64,000 nucleotides of DNA, from the NCBI RefSeq assembly GCF_012844455.2, contig NZ_JABBCQ020000008.1, positions 1 through 64,000 of the forward strand, given 5' to 3'. Below, piece by piece: positions 36,846-43,173 of the stretch. The DNA comes from Comamonas suwonensis. GTDB taxonomy: Bacteria; Pseudomonadota; Gammaproteobacteria; Burkholderiales; Burkholderiaceae_C. The notes under the pieces are model-generated. The model was not told the DNA's origin. It saw only the letters and a list, made by a program, of their open reading frames with translations, and did not search any database. A program made the position numbers and the translations under genes. Each line of letters begins with the position of its first letter. Within the stretch, counting starts at the first letter, position 1.

Positions 36846-36929
36846 GTTGATTTCCTTTATGTAAGCATGTTTAATCCCTCCTTTCTATGTAGCCTATCTA
36901 CATAGTAGGTATGAAGTGGGTGGTCGCTG
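36846..36929 (-). promoter_or_regulatory. Structured leader B: hairpin + strong SD + 3-codon minigene
   Basis: Minus strand: a conserved block (one mismatch to leader A over 24 nt, 36906-36929), an 8-bp hairpin of unrelated sequence (36885-36905), GAAAGGAGGG, then ATG CTT ACA TAA (Met-Leu-Thr-stop) 7 nt after the SD, then AGGAAATCAAC and the real ATG at 36845. A further partial copy (GGGTGATCGCT) lies at about 36937-36947. Confidence 0.7.
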
Positions 36930-37081
36930 AATTGCTGGGTGATCGCTTTATTTGATTGATTTTTTAATGTCGCTAATCAATAAAACGAACTGTACGCTTC
37001 TCAAGAAAAAAGATCTATGAACTGGTTCTTGGTGACACAAAGGAAAACGTAGGGTCGTAAAAAAAGCACCTATTGGTGCTT
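36930..37081. other. Non-coding stretch ending in a family terminator (possible small RNA)
   Basis: This lies between divergent genes, yet it ends in AAGCACC-TATT-GGTGCTT (37064-37081), a terminator with no gene to terminate. It contains an ATTGATT/AATCAAT inverted repeat near 36955-36990. A short + strand transcript is possible. No convincing ORF is seen (only 11 codons from about 37018). Confidence 0.35.
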
Positions 37082-37159
37082 AAGATCCGATAACCGAGTC
37101 CACTTGTTTATCTTTTCTATTTTGCTAGGTTAATAGCAAGATACATAGGAGGGGCGTAT

Positions 37160-37736
37160 ATGAAAAATGGACGCTACCAAGAAGACGGACTTGATTTGTG
37201 GTACTTCAACGATGAGCTTCATCGTGAGGATGGACCGGCTTGCACTGAAGAGGACGGCACTCAATCGTGGTACGTCCACGGACAACTACACCGTGTGGAC
37301 GGGCCTGCTGTTATCTGGGGAGATGGGCGGTGAAGAGTGGTGGGTCAATGGTGAGAGACACCATGAAAGTGGCCCTGCTGTTGTCAACGCGGACGGTAGC
37401 TGTCGCTGGTATCTGAGGGGCAGCTTGCACCGTGTAGATGGTCCTGCCATAGAAGCCACCAGTGGTGCCAGAGCTTGGTATCAAACAGGTGAGCTACACC
37501 GTGAGGATGGCCCTGCTGTTGAAGGGTGTGACGGTACAAGGGAGTGGTACAACCGTGCAGTACAGCTCTCCGAAGAAGAGTTCAATCTTCACCATCAACC
37601 GTTCAAAAAGAAGAAAGTGGTTGATGTAAGAAGTGCCTATGACAGACCTGTGAAAGCTGTCGAAAATAAAATATTGGCTATGAGAAAGAAGTACATCGAA
37701 GGAGAGGGTAATTCTGGAATCAAAATCAGGTGGTAG
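37160..37736 (+). pseudogene. HREDGPA-repeat protein gene with a +1 frameshift
   Basis: AGGAGGGG precedes ATG 37160. Frame 1 reads MKNGRYQEDGLDLWYFNDEL and two repeats to VIWGDGR, then TGA at 37331-37333. The repeats continue at once in the +1 frame (GGEEWWVNGERHHESGPAVV...) to 37736. Joined, the protein has five units of xLHRxDGPAxxxxDGxxxWYxxG and a basic tail. The shift site is GGG CGG TGA, a codon before a stop, as in programmed +1 frameshifting. A mutation or sequence error is equally possible. It is related to the 34260 gene. Function unknown. Confidence 0.7.
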
Positions 37737-37766
37737 CTGAGATTGACATGCCAGCCACAAAAAGAA

Positions 37767-37786
37767 AAAGCACCCGAAGGTGCTTT
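37767..37786. terminator. AAAGCACC-stem terminator, copy 7
   Basis: AAAGCACC-CGAA-GGTGCTTT, between convergent genes at 37736 and 37785. Confidence 0.9.
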
Positions 37787-37916
37787 ATTTTTGTTCTTGT
37801 CTTAAAAGCTCTTCAGCCTTCTTGACTTGTTCTTCCAAGAACCTTTGGCTGGCCTCGGACTGTAAAAGCTTGTCCCAAATATCCTCGTCATTTGACAAGG
37901 GTGACTGTTCAGTCAT
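37785..37916 (-). CDS. Very small acidic hypothetical protein
   Basis: 43 residues, MTEQSPLSNDEDIWDKLLQS then EASQRFLEEQVKKAEELLRQ and EQK: an acidic start and one long amphipathic helix. The ATG at 37916 overlaps the upstream stop by 8 bp (ATGACTGA). The longer frame to 38081 lies antiparallel to nothing but overlaps the upstream gene in another frame and is less likely. Not recognised. Confidence 0.5.
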   Translation of the reverse strand: MTEQSPLSNDEDIWDKLLQSEASQRFLEEQVKKAEELLRQEQK

Positions 37917-38121
37917 GGGATTGCTGGGCTGCGATGCGTTTGCGAATGGCAATGATCGCGTCAATTTGGTCAGGTGAGAAGGGGGCATCTCCAGTATTTC
38001 CAAGGTTGGGTGCTGTTGCCTTGTAGGCAGGTTGGGCAACGATCCATTGAGACAGAAACATCTGCTCTGCCTGGTGGGCATGATTGCTTGGTGTGGCGTC
38101 GGAGGTGAGGTGTGAAAACAT
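37909..38121 (-). CDS. Small hypothetical protein
   Basis: 70 residues, MFSHLTSDATPSNHAHQAEQ then MFLSQWIVAQPAYKATAPNL and FSPDQIDAIIAIRKRIAAQQ. AAGAGAAAA precedes the ATG, and a good promoter (TTGACG, 16 bp, TATAGT) lies upstream at 38145-38172. It is translationally coupled to the 43-residue protein downstream; two small coupled proteins can be a toxin-antitoxin pair, but no motif supports that. Confidence 0.55.
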   Translation of the reverse strand: MFSHLTSDATPSNHAHQAEQMFLSQWIVAQPAYKATAPNLGNTGDAPFSPDQIDAIIAIRKRIAAQQSHD

Positions 38122-38144
38122 AAATTTTCTCTTTAGTCACGTCC

Positions 38145-38172
38145 ACTATAAGGGTACAGCCTTCAGCGTCAA
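38145..38172 (-). promoter_or_regulatory. Sigma70-type promoter for the small two-gene operon
   Basis: On the minus strand TTGACG (38172-38167), a 16-bp spacer and TATAGT (38150-38145), about 24 bp before the ATG at 38121. Confidence 0.55.
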
Positions 38173-38490
38173 GCGTTTGTGCTCCACATCATGAAAATCA
38201 CCAAGAAAGATCGTAAAGATGCGCTACAAGATTTTTGCCTTTATGCATCTTCTTCTTGGCCTTTTTCTTCGATATAAAAAATCAAAAATATAGTCGGTGG
38301 CTGTGGAGCTTGTGGGCGAAGGTATGCGCGGTGGGGAACTCGTAGAGTTGTCCACGGTAAGCATGCCGTTATGCAAAGCATATCGTCCATAAATCCGTAA
38401 GCTTCTTCTGCCTGTGGATTCAATCGTTCTGCAATCTTTTGCAAGACTTCAACTTGACTATTGCCTTGTATCTGCTTTCATTGAATAAAA
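38173..38490. other. Non-coding stretch with an inverted repeat
   Basis: No convincing gene. A 28-codon frame from about 38191 and a 67-codon minus-strand frame (38241-38444) are not supported. GTGGGGAACTC and GAGTTGTCCAC (38331-38355) pair at 9 of 11 positions around a 3-nt loop. This could be part of an RNA or replication structure. Confidence 0.3.
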
Positions 38491-38649
38491 ATGGAGTTGG
38501 TATTTATGGGGAGATATAAAAAATTGTTTTACTGGATGGGCGTGGAAATTCTCAAATTTATTCAAGAACTAATGATCCCGGTTGTGAATGTCATGGGTCT
38601 TTTGGCTGAGTGTTATTTGAGAATATATTACTTTTTTAATAGAGGATAA
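38491..38649 (+). CDS. Possible small hydrophobic protein
   Basis: A 52-codon frame (47 from ATG 38506) reading MELVFMGRYKKLFYWMGVEI then LKFIQELMIPVVNVMGLLAE and CYLRIYYFFNRG. It is a single hydrophobic-amphipathic stretch with basic ends, like small membrane proteins. GGAG lies 9 nt before the second ATG. It could be a type I-toxin-like peptide or chance; codon evidence is too short to decide. Confidence 0.3.
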   Translation: MELVFMGRYKKLFYWMGVEILKFIQELMIPVVNVMGLLAECYLRIYYFFNRG

Positions 38650-38682
38650 ATAATTTGCTGAATTGAAAAAGTACAGTCGGCG

Positions 38683-38710
38683 TTGACATTCGTTTCAAAT
38701 ATTTCATAAT
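38683..38710 (+). promoter_or_regulatory. Sigma70-type promoter for the repeat-rich secreted protein
   Basis: TTGACA, a 16-bp spacer and CATAAT, ending 21 bp before ATG 38732. Close to consensus. Confidence 0.65.
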
Positions 38711-38731
38711 TAAAACAAAAAAGGAAATATT

Positions 38732-39256
38732 ATGAAAATAAAATATGCACCGATTGCGTTATCAATGCTTACCTCTTTGGCTTTTGGTCAAAGTGTAGAT
38801 TGTCAAAAACAACAGCAAAATCAAACTGTCTTTAATATGTGCAAAGTAACGGTTGGACCTACAGCTAGTCCAAATGTTGTCGTTGGCCCAAGTTCTACAA
38901 TGAAAACCATAGATTCAAATACTGTATCTGGAGTAACAGGTCAAGTTGGTAATGCTACTGTTGTTGGACCTGAATCAATTCAAGCACAGCAAAACTCAAA
39001 AATTCATGCTCTCATTCTCGCTGTAAAAGCAGCACCTGTGCAATCTACAAGTGTGACTATCGGGCCAGTAGCAAATACATCTTCAGTGGTTATTGGACCA
39101 ATTGTAAATACACCTTCAGTGACTATTGGGCCAGTAGAAAATAAACCTTCAGTAATTATTGGACCAGTGGCAAATACATCTTCAGTGGTTATCGGGCCAG
39201 TAGGAAATACATCTCCAGTGATTATTGGACCAGTAGTAATGCGAAATGTAGAATAA
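38732..39256 (+). CDS. Secreted repeat protein with VxIGPV units
   Basis: 174 residues with a signal peptide (MKIKYAPIALSMLTSLAFGQ). The mature N-terminal part has two cysteines and degenerate VTVGPTAS/VVVGPSS units. From residue 107 there are five 11-residue repeats, S(V)(T/V/I)IGPVxN(T/K)(S/P), and a partial sixth, ending MRNVE. Regular VxIGPV strands with turns suggest a beta-solenoid or aggregating surface protein; that is inference. AAGGAAAT precedes the ATG. The gene is strongly AT-rich, with its own promoter and terminator. No family recognised. Confidence 0.7.
   Translation: MKIKYAPIALSMLTSLAFGQSVDCQKQQQNQTVFNMCKVTVGPTASPNVVVGPSSTMKTIDSNTVSGVTGQVGNATVVGPESIQAQQNSKIHALILAVKAAPVQSTSVTIGPVANTSSVVIGPIVNTPSVTIGPVENKPSVIIGPVANTSSVVIGPVGNTSPVIIGPVVMRNVE
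39050..39240 (+). repeat. 33-bp tandem repeats (5 full + 1 partial)
   Basis: Units start at 39050, 39083, 39116, 39149 and 39182, with a partial unit from 39215. Each encodes 11 residues. Copies differ at synonymous and conservative positions, so copy number could change by slippage or recombination without loss of frame. Confidence 0.85.
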
Positions 39257-39287
39257 CCACAAAAAGTCAATACGGAATTTTAAATAA

Positions 39288-39306
39288 AAGCCCCTTAACG
39301 GGGCTT
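39288..39306. terminator. GC-stem terminator between two secreted-protein genes
   Basis: AAGCCCC-TTAAC-GGGGCTT between convergent genes ending at 39256 and 39322. Similar in layout to the family terminators but with a different stem. Confidence 0.8.
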
Positions 39307-39321
39307 CTTCATTTGAATTTT

Positions 39322-39831
39322 TTAAGGCTTGTATCCACAGTAACCATCAAACCATTGAATGTTATATCCAGAAGCTGTACATAATAGAGGTGCTGGTGTG
39401 AAAAATGGACAAGGTGGCAATGGCCCATTAAAGTCTTTCTGGCATGTTGGTGGAGGTGGTGGAGGTGGTGCTATATATTGATTTGCTGAACAACTTGCAC
39501 TCGTACCGCCTGACCATCCACTGCAAACCCAACTATAAGTAGATCCACTGATTATTACTGCACTTGCAACGCCAACAGAACATAATCCAGTTGGAGTTAC
39601 ATAGACGGTAACGCTATTGTCGCTCCCACATTTACCATTAACTTGAGGTGGAGGCGCTGTATGCGTTGGCGCGATGTATTTATTTGCATTTGATATTGGT
39701 TTCATTGCTAATTCTGACAATGGAATGATGCTTGTTGAGTCCATTCCCATGCCTGTACCAGCATTGGCATTTGTGCAAAATAATACAGCAATGATTGAGC
39801 TTATTTTGGTTATTGTATTTTTTGTTTTCAT
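39322..39831 (-). CDS. Secreted cysteine-rich protein with poly-proline linker
   Basis: 169 residues with a signal peptide (KTKNTITKISSIIAVLFCTNANA). The middle is a domain seen in many secreted proteins, VNGKCGS...TGLCSVG...SYSWVCSGWSGGTSASCSA, with four spaced cysteines likely paired. A run of seven prolines then leads to a second Cys-containing end (CQKDFNGPLPPCPFFTPAPLLC...DGYCGYKP). It may be an envelope or surface protein. It is convergent with the repeat protein gene. Not assigned to a family. Confidence 0.6.
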   Translation of the reverse strand: MKTKNTITKISSIIAVLFCTNANAGTGMGMDSTSIIPLSELAMKPISNANKYIAPTHTAPPPQVNGKCGSDNSVTVYVTPTGLCSVGVASAVIISGSTYSWVCSGWSGGTSASCSANQYIAPPPPPPPTCQKDFNGPLPPCPFFTPAPLLCTASGYNIQWFDGYCGYKP

Positions 39832-39904
39832 ATTCTACTCCTTTATAAATAATTTTATAAAAAATAATATTAATGTCAAGTTTTTGAACTTGAATCTTGT
39901 TTTT

Positions 39905-40585
39905 TTATAGATTGCTCTTAATGTGCTGCTCAAGCTTCTCTAGAGAAATGGCGCGACATCTTGGGCCGCCATAGTTTTTGTTGAGATAGTCAATCTTGTC
40001 TAGTGAATCCTCATACGGTGAGCGGTAGTAGCTCCCATCGCAAATTGCATAGAAGAACAAGTTCTGTTTATGACGCTGTGCATGCTCCATGAACTTCATC
40101 TGTTCAATGAACTGCTGCCTCTGCGCACCGCCGTCCTGATGTGTATATTTGTGTGAGGCGTAGCACTTGATTTTTTCGCCAATAGCGTTTGGGAAGGCCC
40201 ACTCAAAATCAATGGATTTGACTCCTTCACTGCTGTTCTTTTTCTGTGCCTCACTGACCACCATACCGTTTATGCCATAAAGGGAATCCTTGCCACTGGC
40301 GGGAAGTACACGGAAACTTTCGATGCAACTTATGCTCTTAATGAACTCTGCGGCGATAGCCTGGTGAATTCCTTGCCTTCCGGGATCTTTGATGAAGTAA
40401 AGGCAGAATAAATCGTCATGCAGAATTTTGTACTTGACCAAGTTGAAACTGAGATCATGTCTTTCACAGAAGGAATTGATCTTCTCAATCAAGGCTTTGT
40501 CCAAACGATTTTCTGCAAGTTTTTCCCTAAATGATTTAGTGTTGAGCTTTCGATGTCTCAGTTCTTCGGCTCTGTAATCAAGCAT
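39905..40585 (-). CDS. Probable Type II restriction endonuclease
   Basis: 226 residues from ATG 40585, preceded by GGGAGG; the longer frame to 40606 lies within the methyltransferase gene. It is directly downstream of a DNA methyltransferase and coupled to it by the 8-bp overlap ATGCTTGA. The core VKSIDFEWAFPNAIGEKIKCYASHKYTHQDGGAQRQQFIEQMKFMEH has a plausible PD-(D/E)xK layout (acidic residues, then Lys, then a GGAQxxQ helix) like several Type II enzymes. Identification rests on context plus this motif; the recognition site is unknown. Confidence 0.65.
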   Translation of the reverse strand: MLDYRAEELRHRKLNTKSFREKLAENRLDKALIEKINSFCERHDLSFNLVKYKILHDDLFCLYFIKDPGRQGIHQAIAAEFIKSISCIESFRVLPASGKDSLYGINGMVVSEAQKKNSSEGVKSIDFEWAFPNAIGEKIKCYASHKYTHQDGGAQRQQFIEQMKFMEHAQRHKQNLFFYAICDGSYYRSPYEDSLDKIDYLNKNYGGPRCRAISLEKLEQHIKSNL

Positions 40586-41603
40586 GAATGCCTCCCAAAC
40601 GATCAACAGAGCGATTGAGAATCATCTTGGCTAGGTTGTAGTCAAGGCGGCGTCTGTAGTCCCCATCCTCTCTCAAGCCTCTGAATGAGGTTAGGAACAA
40701 ATCGGAGGTGTCGTCTCTGAAATCGCCAAGGATGATGTTGGCCTGCGCGATCACCTCGCTTGCAGCCATGCCACCTGGTAGGCCCGCGATGCGGGTCACA
40801 CCTCTGCTGGAGTGCTTTACTCGTTCCTGTGCGATAGCCTCACCCTCAACAAAGCGAATGGACTTCTCCTTTGCAGAGTCAATGGCATACAAGCCAATTT
40901 CACCGTCAGGAACGTTGAACTTCCAATTTGCAGCCTGCTCGCCTTGGGCATACTGATCGAGCTTGGCTTGAATCTCACTGTGGAAGCCTAGTGGGACGTT
41001 GCCCTTGTAATAGTGGAAGTCATTTCCTTGGAGGCCGTGAAGCTTTTTGTCTTGGAATGGAATGAACAAGGCTAGGCATACAGGGCATTCGGTGTCATCA
41101 AACATTTTGCAGTTCAATGAGGCAATTCCAAATAGTCTGTCATGAAACAGATTCTGTGTTCTAAATGAATCGGGAATGATGGCTGCAACATATTCAACGT
41201 TTCTTAACATCACATCAATAGCGTGCTTGTAGAGGTCATCATGCTGGGTGTCTGGAAAGGCCAATCCATCTCTAGTTGCACTATTGCGTGCAAGATAAGG
41301 TGGGTTTGTGATGGCAATGCTGAACCCTGTAGGGAAGTTCTTCAAAGAATCATTTTTACTGATTGGGAATTGGCATGCACTATTGAGTTCGTGGCAAGGA
41401 TCAATGTCAAAACATGCCCACTTGCTGCTATAGAACTCATTGACCATCTTGACAATGTTGTTTGATCCAGCAAATGGCTCAATGATAATTTTGCTTGTTC
41501 TGTTCTCAATTCTTTCAAACCATTGCATAAATAGTTCATTATGAAATGGATTGACTGTTGTGTAAAATTGACCATGTAGTTTCTTATTGTTATTGTCTCT
41601 CAT
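40578..41603 (-). CDS. DNA adenine methyltransferase (gamma-like), Type II R-M partner
   Basis: A 341-residue methyltransferase with LHGQFYTT at the N-terminus, the SAM motif IIIEPFAGSNN near residue 40 and the catalytic SIAITNPPYLARNSATRDG near residue 97 (NPPY, N6-adenine type, motif I before motif IV). The C-terminal half is the presumed target-recognition part. It is paired with the downstream endonuclease-like gene; its own expression first would protect host DNA. The ribosome site is poor (GGAATCT), so start choice is moderately certain. Confidence 0.85.
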   Translation of the reverse strand: MRDNNNKKLHGQFYTTVNPFHNELFMQWFERIENRTSKIIIEPFAGSNNIVKMVNEFYSSKWACFDIDPCHELNSACQFPISKNDSLKNFPTGFSIAITNPPYLARNSATRDGLAFPDTQHDDLYKHAIDVMLRNVEYVAAIIPDSFRTQNLFHDRLFGIASLNCKMFDDTECPVCLALFIPFQDKKLHGLQGNDFHYYKGNVPLGFHSEIQAKLDQYAQGEQAANWKFNVPDGEIGLYAIDSAKEKSIRFVEGEAIAQERVKHSSRGVTRIAGLPGGMAASEVIAQANIILGDFRDDTSDLFLTSFRGLREDGDYRRRLDYNLAKMILNRSVDRLGGIHA

Positions 41604-41729
41604 AGATTCCTGTTATTTTTCTTCTAGGTATTGCTCCTTATATTAATTTTATGAAATGGATTAATCATTGCAATACAATAATCAACCTACAAAGATATCC
41701 ACTTTTGTCAATAAGATATTGAGAAAAAA

Positions 41730-41749
41730 AAGCACCTCGATGGGTGCTT
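41730..41749. terminator. AAGCACC-stem terminator, copy 8
   Basis: AAGCACC-TCGATG-GGTGCTT downstream of rep and upstream of the methyltransferase gene, preceded by a run of A residues. Confidence 0.8.
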
Positions 41750-41874
41750 ATGGAATTTCGCCAATTTTTTTGCTTCTATTGAAGCTTGTCCTTCGGAGAT
41801 TAAGTTTTAGATGGATTCCCTATCGGGGTCATGATTTTTGAATAAAAGTGCTTCGGAATTATTTTTGCCCATCA

Positions 41875-41932
41875 CCCCAATAGATGGGGTAACTATCTGA
41901 TATACACCGTAGTGGAACTATTTTGATAGTTA
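41875..41932. other. Candidate replication origin at the 3' end of rep
   Basis: CCCCA-ATAGA-TGGGG (41875-41889) is followed by TAACTATC (41890-41897) and its inverted copy GATAGTTA (41925-41932), which overlaps the rep stop. ColE2-type replicons have a compact origin just downstream of rep, which is the basis for this call. The hairpins could instead be an rep terminator. Confidence 0.4.
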
Positions 41933-42910
41933 TGAGAGCAATCTAATCCAATTGGAAACAGCATCTTTATGTTTGTAATAAGTGCTCATGCTTAGGCCAC
42001 ATTTCCCAAGATTGCCTGAGTTAATTTTTAATCCTCGTTGCTTGCAGGTATGGATAGCTAACTTGATGGTGTCGTCAATTGCTTCTGTGCGAACAACGTT
42101 GGTATAGGCTGCACCTTGAGCCTGCTTATCCTTGATTGGCATATCTTCTGGAAGCTCAAGAACACCCCTGTTCTTCTGGTTCCCAATACGGTTTCTATGC
42201 TTCCAAGTCCACTTGCCTACTGACTTCGCTGTTGATAGCACTTCTTTCGCTGGTAGAACACTGTTTAAATGGTCTATGAAATGCCCGTTGATAGTCAGTG
42301 CCTTGGTATCTACAGAAGCTTGAAAAGCAGCAAGGGAAGGGTATTTTTTGACCTCTACATATGCCCAGTGTCTAAGGGTGTCAAACAAGGTGGTGTTTCG
42401 ACCAATTCCTGATTCGCGCAGGGCCAGCTTGCGTTTGTATGCCCTGAGATCAACACCATAGTCCTGGAAGTCCTCAAGATCGACCTTGTTGTTATGGCAG
42501 ATCGTGTGCCAATATGGGTGAATGGGGTTCTTGACAAGGTGGCCAGTGAATCCCAGATCCGCACCTAGCATGTGGGTCAAAGCAATGTCTGTTGCCTCAT
42601 AGAACTTCTGGGGTGCTCTTCGTGCTTCCTCTGTGTAGTAGACCGGCGTCTTCAACTCATAGAAATATTGACAGTGGGCGTTCTCTGGGTTGATAACAAT
42701 GATTGAAGGTGGGGGAAGTCCTCGTTCATCCCAAAAAAAGGCAGATCCTGGAATATCAATGTCCAGTGCAATGAACTTCTTATAGAGTTGATTTAACTCC
42801 ACATAGCGATATGCAAGGGCCTTTTCTTTTCTTCTGAATCTTGTGCCTTCATCCTTGTATTCGGCACTTCTGACTTTTTCTGGCAATGCCTCAATAAAAC
42901 TAGTTAACAT
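41930..42910 (-). CDS. rep: ColE2-type plasmid replication initiator (replicase/primase family)
   Basis: A 326-residue Rep of the ColE2/ColE3 replicase-primase group. The core PSIIVINPENAHCQYFYELKTPVYYTEEARRAPQKFYEATDIALTHMLGADLGFTGHLVKNPIHPYWHT is the family region, with a PriCT-like middle and a C-terminal helix-turn-helix (CKQRGLKINSGNLGKCGLSMSTYYKHKDAV) for origin binding. These proteins prime leading-strand synthesis themselves. The gene implies that the excised circle can replicate. AAGGAAT precedes the ATG. Confidence 0.82.
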   Translation of the reverse strand: MLTSFIEALPEKVRSAEYKDEGTRFRRKEKALAYRYVELNQLYKKFIALDIDIPGSAFFWDERGLPPPSIIVINPENAHCQYFYELKTPVYYTEEARRAPQKFYEATDIALTHMLGADLGFTGHLVKNPIHPYWHTICHNNKVDLEDFQDYGVDLRAYKRKLALRESGIGRNTTLFDTLRHWAYVEVKKYPSLAAFQASVDTKALTINGHFIDHLNSVLPAKEVLSTAKSVGKWTWKHRNRIGNQKNRGVLELPEDMPIKDKQAQGAAYTNVVRTEAIDDTIKLAIHTCKQRGLKINSGNLGKCGLSMSTYYKHKDAVSNWIRLLS

Positions 42911-43038
42911 GGAAATTCCTTTATTTCTTATGAAATTCAGGAATGTTTTCTAGTTAGATATTGACAATTGATTTTAAATACGTTTTAATATTTACATCAG
43001 GTCAAGCCGCCAAGCTTCTTCAAGTCCCTGAATTTCTA

Positions 43039-43067
43039 AAATGCTCAAGTTAACCGCTTGGGCATTT
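43039..43067. terminator. Hairpin upstream of rep
   Basis: AAATGC-T-CAAG pairs with CTTG-G-GCATTT around a 7-nt loop, with a T-run on the + strand. No + strand gene precedes it; on the minus strand it would lie in the rep leader or beyond the DUF3800 terminator. It could be part of rep copy control. Confidence 0.45.
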
Positions 43068-43122
43068 TTCATTTCTGCTAATGTTTTACGAAATTTATTC
43101 GTGAAAGTCAAATTGACAAGAA

Positions 43123-43146
43123 AAAAGCACCCGGATGGGTGCTTTT
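43123..43146. terminator. AAAAGCACCC-stem terminator, copy 9
   Basis: AAAAGCACCC-GGAT-GGGTGCTTTT beyond the DUF3800 gene stop. Confidence 0.9.
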
Positions 43147-43173
43147 ACTTATCGTTTTTGAGGTGGGCGCAGT

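Noticed and set aside
38241..38444. 67-codon minus-strand frame
   Set aside because: No ribosome site, odd composition and a strong inverted repeat inside it. Treated as non-coding.
39050..39240. CRISPR-like or non-coding minisatellite
   Set aside because: The 33-bp period is in frame within a signal-peptide-bearing ORF, so it is a coding repeat.
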